Origin: Clostridium novyi NT
GTDB taxonomy: Bacteria > Bacillota > Clostridia > Clostridiales > Clostridiaceae
Reading direction: 5' to 3'
Assembly (NCBI RefSeq): GCF_000014125.1
Contig: NC_008593.1
Coordinates: 1,054,001-1,118,000, forward strand
DNA length: 64,000 nucleotides
This document shows positions 1-12,909 of this stretch, piece by piece (within the stretch, counting starts at the first letter, position 1; the number at the start of each line of letters is the position of its first letter). Both the position numbers and the translations under genes were made by a program. The notes under the pieces were generated by a model. The model was given only the letters and a program-made list of their open reading frames with translations. It did no database searches and had not been told where the DNA came from.

Positions 1-1
1 T

Positions 2-409
2 GTAGATGGAAAGACAATAGGTGAAATAAAAAAAGGTTTTACTGTGCTTGTTGGAATATCTAAAGATGATACAATAGAAGATGTTAAGTATTTAAAAAAG
101 AAAGTTGTTAATTTACGAGTTTTTGAAGATGAAAATGGAAAACTAAATAAGTCTTTAAAGGATGTAGATGGAGAGCTTTTGATTATTTCTCAATTTACTT
201 TATACGGAGATTGCAGAAAAGGAAATAGACCTAGCTTTATTGAGGCTCTAGGTGGAGAAGATGCAAAAAAGCTTTATTTAGATTTTATTGACATGTGTAA
301 AGAAGAAATTAACAATGTACAGACTGGTGAATTTGGAGCAGATATGCTTGTAAGCATAAAAAATGATGGTCCTGTTACACTAATGATAGATAGTAAAAAA
401 GAATTCTAA
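2..409 (+). CDS. dtd: D-aminoacyl-tRNA deacylase, 5' end missing
   Basis: The reading frame is open from the first bases of the window, so the gene begins upstream; a GTG at 44 lies inside the conserved N-terminal part and is not the start. About 135 residues are visible. The family hydrolyses D-amino acids from mischarged tRNA in the cytoplasm. The two active-site signatures are present: SQFTLYGD followed by the basic stretch RKGNRPSF, and GPVT near the C-terminus. It heads a run of same-strand genes leading into hemZ, hisS and aspS, a translation-linked grouping common in clostridia. Identification is firm; only the start is unseen. Confidence 0.93.
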   Translation, partial: VDGKTIGEIKKGFTVLVGISKDDTIEDVKYLKKKVVNLRVFEDENGKLNKSLKDVDGELLIISQFTLYGDCRKGNRPSFIEALGGEDAKKLYLDFIDMCKEEINNVQTGEFGADMLVSIKNDGPVTLMIDSKKEF

Positions 410-435
410 ATTATTAATGTAAGGGAGATAGTATT

Positions 436-1035
436 ATGAAAATAAAAAGAATTCCTGCAGGAATGTATGGAGCTAACTGTTATATATTAATAGATGGTAA
501 TGAAGGATGTATAATAGATCCAGGTGGAGATGCAGATATGTTAATAAGAAATATAGATGCACTTAACATAGATGTAAAATTTATATTATTAACTCATGGA
601 CATATGGATCACACTGGAGGAGTTCAGGAATTAAAAGATAGATACAATGTTCCTGTATATATAAATGAAAATGATCTAGAATTAATGAGAAAACATTCTC
701 AAGTATTTGGTCCTATATGGAATGAAACAGAAGAAGACAAAACTATTAAAGACGGGGATGTTTTAAAACTTGGAAATTTAGAAATTAAATGTTTAGAAAC
801 ACCTGGCCATACACCAGGAGGAATGAGTTTTGTAGTTAAAGATGTAGTGTTTACTGGTGATACATTATTCCGTGGTTCTGTAGGAAGAACAGACTTCCCA
901 GGGGGAGATCACAGTGCACTAATAAGAAGCATAAAAGAAAAACTTATAGTTCTTGATGATGACACAGTTGTGCTTCCAGGGCATGAAGGTGAAAGTAATA
1001 TAAAGTTTGAAAAACAATACAATCCCTTCCTTTAA
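436..1035 (+). CDS. MBL-fold metal-dependent hydrolase (glyoxalase II-like)
   Basis: A 199-residue soluble protein of the metallo-beta-lactamase fold. The binuclear metal motif THGHMDH spans residues 53-59, with further ligands expected at His125 (in PGHTPGG), Asp142 (GDTLF) and His183 (PGHEG). This set matches the glyoxalase II-like branch, which cleaves thioesters, but the substrate cannot be read from sequence. The ATG at 436 follows AGGGAGA. It lies 26 bases after dtd and 18 bases before hemZ, so it is probably cotranscribed with them. Family certain, function unknown. Confidence 0.88.
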   Translation: MKIKRIPAGMYGANCYILIDGNEGCIIDPGGDADMLIRNIDALNIDVKFILLTHGHMDHTGGVQELKDRYNVPVYINENDLELMRKHSQVFGPIWNETEEDKTIKDGDVLKLGNLEIKCLETPGHTPGGMSFVVKDVVFTGDTLFRGSVGRTDFPGGDHSALIRSIKEKLIVLDDDTVVLPGHEGESNIKFEKQYNPFL

Positions 1036-1053
1036 GAATAGGGGTGTATAGTA

Positions 1054-2487
1054 GTGAAAATATATATAAACGATGAAAAGTATAGATATGATGTTTATCA
1101 TATCTTTGAACTATTTTATAGCTTTACTCAGATGGAGTTTGAATTTGAGTCCAAGGAAAATTGTGATTATATATTAAATGTATCAGAAAAACAACTTTCT
1201 ATAGCAAATTCAGAGGGAGAAGAAAAGATATTTAATTTAGAAAGTTCAATGACATTTAAACATGAGTTTAGAAAAAGTATGTTTAAATATCTAGAGTCAA
1301 AAACATCAAAAGAATTACCTTGGGGTATTTTAATAGGAATTAGACCTACAAAGATTGTTCTAGATATGATGGACGAGGGACTTTCTGAAGAAGAAATAAT
1401 AAAAACTCTTCAAGAAGAATACTTTGCAAGGTTAGATAAAGCTAAACTTTGTATAAATATAGCTAAAGCAGAGAGAGCTAGAGTTAATAAAGACCCTAAA
1501 AATATAAGCATATATATAGGTATGCCGTTTTGTCCAACAACTTGTCTTTATTGCTCATTTGCATCAAATCCTATAGCTGGAAGAAACACTTCTAAGATGG
1601 TAGAACCATATTTAGAAAAATTAAATGAAGAAATAGACATAATAAAAGAATTTATAGATAAAAAAGGACTTAATATAGAGTGTGTATACTTTGGTGGAGG
1701 AACTCCTACATCTATAAATGAGAATCAGTTTGAGAACTTAATAAAAAAAGTACATGAAAGTTTTATAAGTGGTAGAAAGGTTAAAGAATTTAATGTGGAA
1801 TGTGGAAGACCTGACAGCATAACAGAAGGTAAGCTTAAAACTATGAAAAAGTACAATGTTTCTAGAATAAGTATAAATCCGCAAACTATGAATGAAGATA
1901 CTCTAAAACTTATAGGAAGACATCATACAGTAGAAGATATTATAGAGAAGTTCAATATGGCTAGAAAAATAGGATTTGACAATATAAATATGGACATAAT
2001 AGTAGGACTTCCAAATGAAACATTAAATCATATAGAGAATACATGCACAGAAATTTTAAAGCTTAAACCAGATAGTTTAACTGTTCATGGTATGTCAATT
2101 AAAAGAGGTTCTAAACTATACGAAGAAATATACATAGATAAGGTTAGAATTTTAGAGCAAAATAGCTTAAATGAAATGTATGAAAGAACTTCTAAACTTG
2201 CAGAAGAACTTAATATGAAGCCATATTACATGTATAGACAAAAGAACATGGTAGGACATATGGAGAACGTAGGTTACTGCACTGCAGGAAAAGAAGGACT
2301 TTATAATATAGAAATGATAGAAGATAAGCAAACAATAATAGCACTTGGAGCAGATGCTGTAACAAAGGTTGTTTACTTAGATAATAATAAAATAGAGCGT
2401 TTTGGAAATCTTAAAGATGTTAAAGAGTACCTATTAAGATTTGATGAAAAAATGCAAGGTAAAATGGAATTACTTAATACGATATAA
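1054..2487 (+). CDS. hemZ: HemZ-type coproporphyrinogen dehydrogenase, radical SAM
   Basis: A 477-residue radical SAM protein. The iron-sulfur motif CX3CX2C is at Cys160, Cys164 and Cys167 (in [10 protein letters not shown]), and the SAM-binding YFGGGTPT follows at about residue 223. An N-terminal region of about 150 residues precedes the radical SAM core, as in clostridial HemZ rather than the shorter HemN/HemW forms. The family is linked to oxygen-independent conversion of coproporphyrinogen III to protoporphyrinogen IX. Similar proteins (HemW) are heme chaperones, so the reaction is an inference. GTG start at 1054 after GGGGTG. It sits between the MBL gene and hisS. Confidence 0.82.
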   Translation: MKIYINDEKYRYDVYHIFELFYSFTQMEFEFESKENCDYILNVSEKQLSIANSEGEEKIFNLESSMTFKHEFRKSMFKYLESKTSKELPWGILIGIRPTKIVLDMMDEGLSEEEIIKTLQEEYFARLDKAKLCINIAKAERARVNKDPKNISIYIGMPFCPTTCLYCSFASNPIAGRNTSKMVEPYLEKLNEEIDIIKEFIDKKGLNIECVYFGGGTPTSINENQFENLIKKVHESFISGRKVKEFNVECGRPDSITEGKLKTMKKYNVSRISINPQTMNEDTLKLIGRHHTVEDIIEKFNMARKIGFDNINMDIIVGLPNETLNHIENTCTEILKLKPDSLTVHGMSIKRGSKLYEEIYIDKVRILEQNSLNEMYERTSKLAEELNMKPYYMYRQKNMVGHMENVGYCTAGKEGLYNIEMIEDKQTIIALGADAVTKVVYLDNNKIERFGNLKDVKEYLLRFDEKMQGKMELLNTI

Positions 2488-2500
2488 GGAGCGTGAAGCT

Positions 2501-3751
2501 ATGGCAATCCAAGCACCAAAAGGTACTAAAGATTTATTACCTATGGATTCATATAAATGGCACTACATTGAAGATAAATTAAAAAAATTAGCTGCAGAGT
2601 ATGCATTAAAAGAAATAAGAACTCCTGCATTTGAACATACAGAATTATTTGAAAGAGGAGTTGGAGAAACAACTGATGTAGTACAGAAGGAAATGTACAC
2701 TTTTAAAGATAAAGGTGATAGAAGTATTACATTAAAACCAGAAGGAACAGCACCAGCGGCTAGAGCATTTATAGAAAATGGATTATTTAATGAAGCACTT
2801 CCTATAAAAATGTTTTATTTTACTCCAGTTTTCAGATACGAAAATGTTCAAAAGGGAAGACTTCGTGAACATCACCAATTTGGAGTTGAAGTATTTGGTT
2901 CAACAGAAGCTTCAGTTGATGCTGAACTTATAGGTCTTGCAATGAGAGCCTTTAAGGAATTTAGAATAGATAATTTAGAATTAAACATAAATAACATAGG
3001 ATGTCCAGAATGTAGAAAGAAGTATAACGATGCATTAAGAGAATACTTTAGAGAATCATATGATGAGTTATGTGATACTTGTAAAACTAGATTTGAAAGA
3101 AATCCTATGAGACTTTTAGATTGTAAAAATAAAAAGTGCAAAGAAATAGGAAAAGATGCACCTGTAATATTAGACTATGTATGTGATGATTGCAGTAATC
3201 ACTTTGAAAATTTAAAGACATATCTTGATAGTCTTAATATTAAATACAAAGTTAATCCATATATAGTTAGAGGACTTGATTACTACACTAAAACAGTATT
3301 TGAAATAATAAATAATGATATAACTGTTTGTGGTGGTGGAAGATATAATGGACTTATAGAACAAATAGGAGGAAAACCTACACCAGCTGTTGGTTTTGGT
3401 ATGGGTATTGAAAGACTTATACTAACTCTTATGGAAAACAATATAGAAATTCCAAAGCCAAAGGAAATGGATATATTCATAGGTTCTATGGGTGACAATG
3501 GTAAGATTGAAGCTTTTAAATTAGTAAATGCTTTAAGAACAAAAGGATTAAAAGCAGAATGTGATCATATGAATAAGTCTGTTAAAGCTCAAATGAAATA
3601 TGCAAACAAAATAGATGCATCATACAGTATGATCATAGGAGATACAGAAATAGAAGAGAAAAAAGCAAACCTTAAAAGAATGGAAGATGGACAGCAATTT
3701 GAAGTTTCACTAAATAATTTAGATGAAATAGCATCAATGATTTTAAAGTAA
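2501..3751 (+). CDS. hisS: Histidyl-tRNA synthetase
   Basis: A 416-residue class II aminoacyl-tRNA synthetase that charges tRNA-His. Visible are the N-terminal [10 protein letters not shown], motif 2 ([18 protein letters not shown]), the histidine-binding segment [12 protein letters not shown] and motif 3 (GFGMGIERL), followed by an anticodon-binding domain. A cysteine-rich insert lies at roughly residues 165-235. The start is the ATG at 2501, preceded by AAGGAGCGTG; an in-frame ATG at 2441 lies inside hemZ and was rejected. No T-box leader exists between hemZ and this gene, and the 13-base gap implies cotranscription. Confidence 0.97.
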   Translation: MAIQAPKGTKDLLPMDSYKWHYIEDKLKKLAAEYALKEIRTPAFEHTELFERGVGETTDVVQKEMYTFKDKGDRSITLKPEGTAPAARAFIENGLFNEALPIKMFYFTPVFRYENVQKGRLREHHQFGVEVFGSTEASVDAELIGLAMRAFKEFRIDNLELNINNIGCPECRKKYNDALREYFRESYDELCDTCKTRFERNPMRLLDCKNKKCKEIGKDAPVILDYVCDDCSNHFENLKTYLDSLNIKYKVNPYIVRGLDYYTKTVFEIINNDITVCGGGRYNGLIEQIGGKPTPAVGFGMGIERLILTLMENNIEIPKPKEMDIFIGSMGDNGKIEAFKLVNALRTKGLKAECDHMNKSVKAQMKYANKIDASYSMIIGDTEIEEKKANLKRMEDGQQFEVSLNNLDEIASMILK

Positions 3752-3768
3752 AAAGGGAGGAATAAAAC

Positions 3769-5550
3769 ATGGCAGAATCCTTAAATGGACTTAAGAGAAC
3801 TGTAATGTGTGGAGAACTTAGAGAATCTCATATAGGACAAAAACATGTTGTCATGGGATGGGTTCAAAGAAAAAGAAATCTTGGAGGACTAGTTTTCGTA
3901 GACCTTAGAGATAGAGAAGGAATACTTCAAGTAGTATTTGGTGAAGAAATAAACAAAGAAGCATTTGAAAAAGCTGATTTAGTAAAACCTGAATACTGTA
4001 TAGCTGTTGAAGGAGAACTTGTAAGAAGAGAATCTCCTAATGAAGCAATGCCAACAGGTATGGTAGAGTTAAAAGGGCAAAATATAAAAATATTATCTGA
4101 ATCAGAAACACCACCAATTTACATAAAAGAAGATCTTGATACTGATGAGGCTGTAAGATTAAAGTATAGATACTTAGACCTTAGAAGACCTGATATGCAA
4201 AAGATATTCAAGGTTAGACACAAAACTGCAAAGGTTATAAGAGATTTCTTAGATGAAAATGGATTCCTTGAAATGGAAACTCCAATGCTTACAAAGAGTA
4301 CACCAGAAGGAGCTCGTGACTACTTAGTACCAAGTAGAAACTATCCAGGAATGTTTTATGCGCTTCCACAATCACCACAATTATTTAAGCAATTATTAAT
4401 GGTATCTGGATACGATAAGTACTTCCAAATAACAAAATGCTTTAGAGATGAAGATTTAAGAGCTAACAGACAACCAGAATTTACTCAAGTAGATATGGAA
4501 TTATCTTTTGTAGACATGGAAGATGTAATTGCTTTAAATGAAAAGTTAATACAAAAAGTATTTAAAGAAGTAGCAAATGTAGATGTTCAGTTACCAATTC
4601 AGAGAATAACTTACAAAGAAGCTATGGATAAATACGGTAGTGATAAACCAGATTTAAGATTTGGTATGGAAATAAATGATATAACTGATGCCGTTAAAGA
4701 TGTAGACTTTAAAGTATTTAAAGATGCTATAGAAAATGGTGGTAGTGTAAGAGCTATAAAAGCTCCTAATTGTGCAACAATGGGAAGAAAGCAAATTGAT
4801 AAATTAGGAGAATTTGTAAAGACTTATAAAGCAAAAGGTCTTGCATGGATTGCTTATAAAGAAGATGAAATAAAATCACCAATAGCTAAATTCTTAGGAG
4901 AAGAAGGCATAAATAAAGTAATAGAAAGCTTAGATGCAAAAGTTGGAGATTTAATTTTAATAGTTGCTGATAAAGATTCTGTTGTATTACAGTCTCTTGG
5001 AGCATTAAGACTTGAAATGGCAAAACGTCTAGAAATATTAAAAGACAATAAAGAATTTAGATTTGCTTGGGTTACAGAATTCCCACTTTTATCTTACAAT
5101 GAAGAAGAAGATAGATATCAAGCAGAACACCATCCATTTACAATGCCAATGGATGAAGATATAGAGTATTTAGAATCAGATCCAGGAAGAGTTAGAGCTA
5201 AAGCATATGACATAGTTTTAAATGGTGAAGAACTAGGTGGAGGAAGTATAAGAATACATGATACTAAACTTCAAGAAAAAATGTTCAATGTTTTAGGATT
5301 TACATCAGAAAGTGCATGGGAAAGATTTGGATTCTTATTAGAAGCATTTAAATTTGGACCTCCACCACACGGCGGACTTGCATATGGATTTGATAGAATG
5401 ATAATGTTCCTTGCTGGAACTGAAAACATAAAGGATGTTATTGCATTCCCTAAGAACCAAAATGCATACTGTCCATTAACTGAAGCACCTAATGTAGTAG
5501 ATGAAAAGCAATTAGGCGAATTAGGAATCGGTGTACAAAAACAAAAATAA
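3769..5550 (+). CDS. aspS: Aspartyl-tRNA synthetase
   Basis: A 593-residue bacterial-type class II synthetase that charges tRNA-Asp. The N-terminal OB-fold anticodon domain (GWVQRKRNLGGLVFVDLRD) is followed by the catalytic core with motif 2 (FRDEDLRANRQPEFTQVD), the inserted GAD domain typical of bacterial AspRS, and motif 3 (GGLAYGFDRM). The ATG at 3769 has AGGGAGG eight bases upstream. It closes the operon 17 bases after hisS. Whether it discriminates tRNA-Asp from tRNA-Asn cannot be judged here. The 6S RNA gene follows. Confidence 0.97.
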   Translation: MAESLNGLKRTVMCGELRESHIGQKHVVMGWVQRKRNLGGLVFVDLRDREGILQVVFGEEINKEAFEKADLVKPEYCIAVEGELVRRESPNEAMPTGMVELKGQNIKILSESETPPIYIKEDLDTDEAVRLKYRYLDLRRPDMQKIFKVRHKTAKVIRDFLDENGFLEMETPMLTKSTPEGARDYLVPSRNYPGMFYALPQSPQLFKQLLMVSGYDKYFQITKCFRDEDLRANRQPEFTQVDMELSFVDMEDVIALNEKLIQKVFKEVANVDVQLPIQRITYKEAMDKYGSDKPDLRFGMEINDITDAVKDVDFKVFKDAIENGGSVRAIKAPNCATMGRKQIDKLGEFVKTYKAKGLAWIAYKEDEIKSPIAKFLGEEGINKVIESLDAKVGDLILIVADKDSVVLQSLGALRLEMAKRLEILKDNKEFRFAWVTEFPLLSYNEEEDRYQAEHHPFTMPMDEDIEYLESDPGRVRAKAYDIVLNGEELGGGSIRIHDTKLQEKMFNVLGFTSESAWERFGFLLEAFKFGPPPHGGLAYGFDRMIMFLAGTENIKDVIAFPKNQNAYCPLTEAPNVVDEKQLGELGIGVQKQK

Positions 5551-5576
5551 TTTTTATTAAGTTTTTAAGAAAAACT

Positions 5577-5605
5577 TTAATAATATGATATAATTGTAGT
5601 ATAAT
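5577..5605 (+). promoter_or_regulatory. SigA-type promoter of the 6S RNA gene
   Basis: TTAATA (5577-5582) and a perfect TATAAT (5600-5605) are separated by 17 bases. Transcription would begin near 5612, just before the 5' arm of the 6S closing stem. A second TATAAT at 5589-5594 overlaps and could serve a slightly earlier start. Confidence 0.6.
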
Positions 5606-5611
5606 ATTAGT

Positions 5612-5803
5612 AAGGATAAGTTCCGACCATATTAGTAATTTAAGTATATATTGACCCAACACTTTTAAAAAAGGGAGTGCTACTCTTTGTGTGAAATGAT
5701 ATTTTAATATTAATTAAAAGACAAGAAGCACAAAGGAGACTCCCACCTGTTATAAAACAGGTTCAACTATTACTTAAATACGGTATGGTGGGAGCTTTTT
5801 TAT
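5612..5803 (+). ncRNA. ssrS: 6S RNA
   Basis: About 190 bases form the 6S architecture. The closing stem pairs 5619-5631 (AGTTCCGACCATA) with TATGGTGGGAGCT at about 5784-5796, with one mismatch. An inner stem pairs GGGAGT and CTCTTTGTG with CACAAAG and ACTCCC. The 3' side of the central bubble carries the small ACCTG/CAGGT hairpin often seen in this RNA. The 3' end runs into a T-rich tract (TTTTTTATTTTT), so the closing stem can double as terminator. 6S RNA binds the housekeeping RNA polymerase as a promoter mimic; a position beside aspS matches the B. subtilis 6S-1 gene. Called from structure and context. Confidence 0.8.
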
Positions 5804-5846
5804 TTTTAAAAAAATATACATATTTGAGTAGGAGAGATTTTAGAAA

Positions 5847-6119
5847 ATGGGAAACAACAAAGATAAAAAAAGAGACATACAAATAAGACTTAGAAAAATT
5901 CAAGGACAAGTAAAAGGAATTGAAAATATGATAGAAAGTGAAAATTGTTGTAAAGATATTCTAGTGCAAGTTGCTGCAGTAAGAGCTGCTTTAAATAAAG
6001 TTGGAGCTATTATAATTCAAGAATATACTAAAAAATGTTTTGCAAATAGTGAGAATAGTAAGGTTAATGAATTAGAGTTAGATGAACTTGTAAAAACATT
6101 AAGTATATTCATGAAGTAA
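5847..6119 (+). CDS. CsoR/CstR-family metal- or persulfide-sensing repressor
   Basis: A 90-residue all-helical DUF156 repressor. The family core RLRKIQGQVKGIENMI is clear. In copper-sensing CsoR the ligands are Cys-His-Cys; here the equivalents are Cys35 (of the pair Cys34-Cys35), Tyr60 and Cys64, so the histidine is absent. That pattern resembles CstR persulfide sensors more than copper sensors. The start is the ATG at 5847 after AGGAGAG. It stands alone, with no copper ATPase or sulfurtransferase gene beside it, and its last 11 bases overlap the end of the convergent exporter gene. Family sure, ligand unknown. Confidence 0.85.
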   Translation: MGNNKDKKRDIQIRLRKIQGQVKGIENMIESENCCKDILVQVAAVRAALNKVGAIIIQEYTKKCFANSENSKVNELELDELVKTLSIFMK

Positions 6120-6546
6120 TATTCTTTTTTATTACTAAAATAACTTTAGTAACAGAAGATACAAGCATAGTAGCTAATGCAATAGCTCCAGCACTAAATA
6201 TAGTTTCAATTCCTAAAGATAAAGATTTAGTTGCGTTACCTATAATTGATTGATACATAGTATAATACATTCCTGCACCAGGAACTAACGGAAGTAATGC
6301 TACTACTAAAAATACGGTCACTGGAGCTTTAAAAATTCTTGCAACTATTTCCGAATATATGCTAATAACTAATGAGGCTATAAATAGTGAAAATGCTATA
6401 GAATGAGTATACTTTTGAGGTAACAAATAAAAATACCAACCAATTCCACCGCCAAGAGCTGCATAGAATAGTCTTTTACCGTGAATATTAAAAAGAATAC
6501 CAAATCCTAAACTGCAAAAGAGAGAATAAATAGAATTTAAAATCAT
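6109..6546 (-). CDS. Threonine/serine exporter, small subunit (YjjB/ThrE C-terminal type)
   Basis: A 145-residue hydrophobic protein with about four to five membrane segments, matching the DUF3815/ThrE C-terminal half (GKRLFYAALGGGIGWYFY; ALLPLVPGAGMYYT). It pairs with the upstream gene to make a split ThrE-type exporter, proposed from family knowledge to move threonine, serine or small organic acids. The start is the ATG at 6546: GGAGG lies just upstream inside the end of the partner gene, whereas a TTG 15 bases further upstream would sit on that site. Only one base separates it from the partner stop codon, implying translational coupling. Confidence 0.8.
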   Translation of the reverse strand: MILNSIYSLFCSLGFGILFNIHGKRLFYAALGGGIGWYFYLLPQKYTHSIAFSLFIASLVISIYSEIVARIFKAPVTVFLVVALLPLVPGAGMYYTMYQSIIGNATKSLSLGIETIFSAGAIALATMLVSSVTKVILVIKKNITS

Positions 6547-6547
6547 A

Positions 6548-7315
6548 TCACATACCTCCAAAATAAAACCACAATTTCATGACAATACCAGAGCCGGTTG
6601 CAATGGCTACAGCTATAAAAAATGCTTCAATTGCTCTAGAAATTCCAGAAACTAAATCCCCTGCTAAAGTGTCACGTATAGCATTTGTTATAATAAGTCC
6701 AGGTACAAGGAGCATTATTGAACCTATAATAATTTTATCTTCATTTACTCCAATTCCTAAGTGTATACTTATAATTGCAATTAAAGAAGCTATAGCCCCT
6801 CCAAGACAATTGATAAAAAATTCATTTATTTTTATACTATTCAGTATTATGCATATAACTTTAATTATTACACCAATAAATAGAGATACAAAAAAGTCTC
6901 TAATATTTCCTCCGAATAAAAGAGTAAAAAAACCTGCACTAAAAGAACTAGCTAAAATCAATAATTTTTTATTGTATTCAGGAGAATTATCAATTTCTTT
7001 TAGTCTTTCTTCAACATAATTAAGAGAAGGGCAAGTACTCACAATTTCTCTTGATAGAGCATTTATTTTATCAACTTTTTCAAGATTAATGCTTCTGTAA
7101 TTAATTTTTCGAATTAATGAAATAGTTTTATTATTTTCATCTGTTATAGATAACATTATTCCTGTAGGTGTAACAAAGCTATCTGCATTTTTTACTTTAA
7201 GACCATAACATATTTTGGTCATGGTTTCCTCTACTCTAGATGTTTCACCACCGTTTTGAAGAATTATTCTTCCTGCTTCTGCAGCTAAATATAGTATTTT
7301 ATTGCTAGTATCCAT
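6548..7315 (-). CDS. Threonine/serine exporter, large subunit (YjjP/ThrE N-terminal type)
   Basis: A 255-residue DUF1212 protein. The soluble N-terminal part carries the family signature (GGETSRVEETMTKICYGL, then FVTPTGIMLSI), and five or so membrane segments fill the second half. Together with the downstream subunit it forms a two-part exporter homologous to single-chain ThrE. The start is the ATG at 7315, with AGGAAGGA nine bases upstream; a TTG at 7324 is closer to that site and was rejected. This pair is the only minus-strand unit in the window and is convergent with the CsoR-family gene. The substrate is an inference. Confidence 0.8.
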   Translation of the reverse strand: MDTSNKILYLAAEAGRIILQNGGETSRVEETMTKICYGLKVKNADSFVTPTGIMLSITDENNKTISLIRKINYRSINLEKVDKINALSREIVSTCPSLNYVEERLKEIDNSPEYNKKLLILASSFSAGFFTLLFGGNIRDFFVSLFIGVIIKVICIILNSIKINEFFINCLGGAIASLIAIISIHLGIGVNEDKIIIGSIMLLVPGLIITNAIRDTLAGDLVSGISRAIEAFFIAVAIATGSGIVMKLWFYFGGM

Positions 7316-7417
7316 AAAAAACAATCCTTCCTAAAAACAAAAAATATAGAATAATTATATCATAATTTTGGAATAATAACTTAAATTTTTACTATTAATT
7401 TATCATAGTGAAATAGG

Positions 7418-7446
7418 TTGAAAATTTTACACTAAAACATTATAAT
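7418..7446 (+). promoter_or_regulatory. SigA-type promoter of glyA
   Basis: TTGAAA (7418-7423), a 17-base spacer and TATAAT (7441-7446), ending 31 bases before the glyA ATG. This is a near-consensus housekeeping promoter, and the predicted leader is too short for a riboswitch. Confidence 0.7.
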
Positions 7447-7477
7447 TTAATTCAATAAAGGTCTGGAGGTAGATAAA

Positions 7478-8713
7478 ATGAATTTCGATAATTTGGCATT
7501 AACAGATAAAGAAATTTTTAACATAATACAATTAGAAAATAACCGTCAAAATAATACTATAGAACTTATAGCATCAGAAAACTTTGCTAGTAAATCAGTA
7601 ATGGAGGCTATGGGCTCTCAGCTTACAAACAAATATGCTGAAGGATATCCAAGTAAGAGATATTATGGTGGATGTGAAGAAGTTGATAAAATAGAGAGCT
7701 TAGCAATAGAAAGATTAAAAAAGATTTTCGGCTGTGAACATGCAAACGTTCAACCACACTCAGGTTCTCAAGCAAATATGGCAGTTTATCTTTCAGTTTT
7801 AGAGCCAGGAGACACAATAATGGGAATGAACTTAAGCCATGGAGGACATTTAACTCATGGAAGTCCTGTTAATTTTTCAGGAAGATTATTTAACTTTGTA
7901 GCTTATGGAGTAAATAAAGAAACTGAATTAATTAATTATGATGAAGTAAGATCTCTTGCCCTACAACATAAACCTAAGATGATAGTTGCAGGTGCTAGTG
8001 CATATTCAAGAGTAATAGATTTTAAAAGATTAAAACAAATATGTGATGAAGTTGGGGCATACTTTATGGTAGATATGGCACATATTGCAGGACTTATAGC
8101 TGCAGGATACCATCCATCACCAGTACCATATGCTGATTTTGTAACAACAACTACACATAAAACATTAAGAGGACCTAGAGGAGGAGCTATACTTTGCAAG
8201 GAAAAATATGCAAAACAAGTAGATAAGGCTATATTTCCAGGAATTCAAGGTGGTCCATTAATGCACGTAATAGCTGCAAAAGCTGTATGTTTTGGAGAAG
8301 CATTAAAAGATGATTATAAAAATTATATTGAGCAAGTTGTTAAAAATGCAAAAGTATTAGAAGAAGAATTAAAGAAATATGATTTTAAATTAGTATCAGG
8401 GGGAACTGATAATCACTTACTTTTAATTGATTTAACTAATAAAGATATAACTGGTAAAGATGCAGAAAAGTTACTAGATAGTATAGGAATTACAGTTAAC
8501 AAAAACACTATACCATTTGAAACTAAAAGTCCTTTTGTAACTAGTGGAATTAGAATAGGCACTCCAGCAGTAACAACAAGAGGTTTTAAAGAAGAAGAAA
8601 TGAAAGAGATAGCATACTTAATAAATTATGTTATTGAAAATAGAGATTCTGATTTATCAGAAGCAAAAAATAAAGTAAAAGAAATATGTAGTAGACATAT
8701 ACTATATAAATAA
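7478..8713 (+). CDS. glyA: Serine hydroxymethyltransferase
   Basis: A 411-residue PLP enzyme that interconverts serine plus tetrahydrofolate with glycine plus methylene-tetrahydrofolate. The hallmark segments are present: [10 protein letters not shown], the [13 protein letters not shown] substrate region, and [14 protein letters not shown] with the Schiff-base lysine at Lys228. Length is normal for the bacterial enzyme. The ATG at 7478 follows CTGGAGG. It has its own promoter and a long intergenic gap behind it, so it is probably monocistronic. No glycine riboswitch or PurR-type leader was seen. Confidence 0.97.
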   Translation: MNFDNLALTDKEIFNIIQLENNRQNNTIELIASENFASKSVMEAMGSQLTNKYAEGYPSKRYYGGCEEVDKIESLAIERLKKIFGCEHANVQPHSGSQANMAVYLSVLEPGDTIMGMNLSHGGHLTHGSPVNFSGRLFNFVAYGVNKETELINYDEVRSLALQHKPKMIVAGASAYSRVIDFKRLKQICDEVGAYFMVDMAHIAGLIAAGYHPSPVPYADFVTTTTHKTLRGPRGGAILCKEKYAKQVDKAIFPGIQGGPLMHVIAAKAVCFGEALKDDYKNYIEQVVKNAKVLEEELKKYDFKLVSGGTDNHLLLIDLTNKDITGKDAEKLLDSIGITVNKNTIPFETKSPFVTSGIRIGTPAVTTRGFKEEEMKEIAYLINYVIENRDSDLSEAKNKVKEICSRHILYK

Positions 8714-8875
8714 TTATAATAGAGTTAAAGACAATAAATGATATATTAATGAAAAAGTACATTAAAAATAAAAGATTGTTAAAATTTTGATAAATAAAAG
8801 TTGAATTATTTATTAAAATTAAATATAATTGTTTAAGAGATACAGAACTAAGTGGAAAATACTTATAAAATTAAT

Positions 8876-8913
8876 GAAAATTATAAATAAATCTAGGTTT
8901 ATTTATAATTTTC
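8876..8913. repeat. Perfect 16-bp inverted repeat, possible bidirectional terminator
   Basis: GAAAATTATAAATAAA (8876-8891) and its exact reverse complement (8898-8913) flank the 6-base loop TCTAGG. The stem is almost all A-T, so it is weak for its length. It may end glyA transcription or act as a DNA cruciform site. Confidence 0.5.
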
Positions 8914-9151
8914 AAAGATATTAACCTGTGTCCTATTTTACATAATAATTATTATTGTGTTAAAATACTCATGATAGTGATAAAGAATCTTAATATATGA
9001 TATAATATTTTTGAAAAAGGATAACACAAATTTGAAAAAGTGTACAACCTATGATAAATTATATGTTAAAATATATTAAAAAAGATTCTAAAAAAGCTTA
9101 TTAATATATATTTAAGCATATATAAGTATATATTTTTATAAATTAAATATA

Positions 9152-9179
9152 TTGTTAATAAAATAACCTACTATATAAA
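9152..9179 (+). promoter_or_regulatory. PFOR promoter with a Rex-like operator over the -35
   Basis: TTGTTA (9152-9157), a 16-base spacer and TATAAA (9174-9179). The -35 lies inside TTGTTAATAAAATAACCT (9152-9169), which agrees at 11 of the 14 fixed positions with the Rex consensus TTGTTAA-N4-TTAACAA. NADH-responsive Rex control of a fermentation gene is plausible, but in DNA this AT-rich a chance match is possible. Confidence 0.35.
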
Positions 9180-9209
9180 AATACTACATAGTAAGGTAAA
9201 ATTATATAG

Positions 9210-12731
<3,522 letters not shown>

Positions 12732-12748
12732 TCTGTTATAAATATATT

Positions 12749-12785
12749 AAAGGACATTTCTAGTTTTAGAAATGTCCTTTTTATT
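12749..12785 (+). terminator. Intrinsic terminator of PFOR
   Basis: A perfect 14-bp stem (AAAGGACATTTCTA and its complement) with a 4-base loop, running into TTTTTATTT. It lies 18 bases after the PFOR stop. Confidence 0.92.
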
Positions 12786-12909
12786 TATAAACTTTACATA
12801 AATTAATTTATTTATATAAAATTCAAAAAAACACTTTTAATATTTCTTAATTAAGGTTACAATAAACATATTGCTATAAACATAAAATGAAAAACATAGG
12901 AGGTACAAT

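Noticed and set aside
2488..3768. T-box leaders for hisS or aspS
   Set aside because: The gaps are 13 and 17 bases, too short for any T-box.
6579..7019. Plus-strand open frame of 146 codons within the exporter gene
   Set aside because: It lies antisense to a gene with clear DUF1212 motifs and has no ribosome site or recognisable domain.
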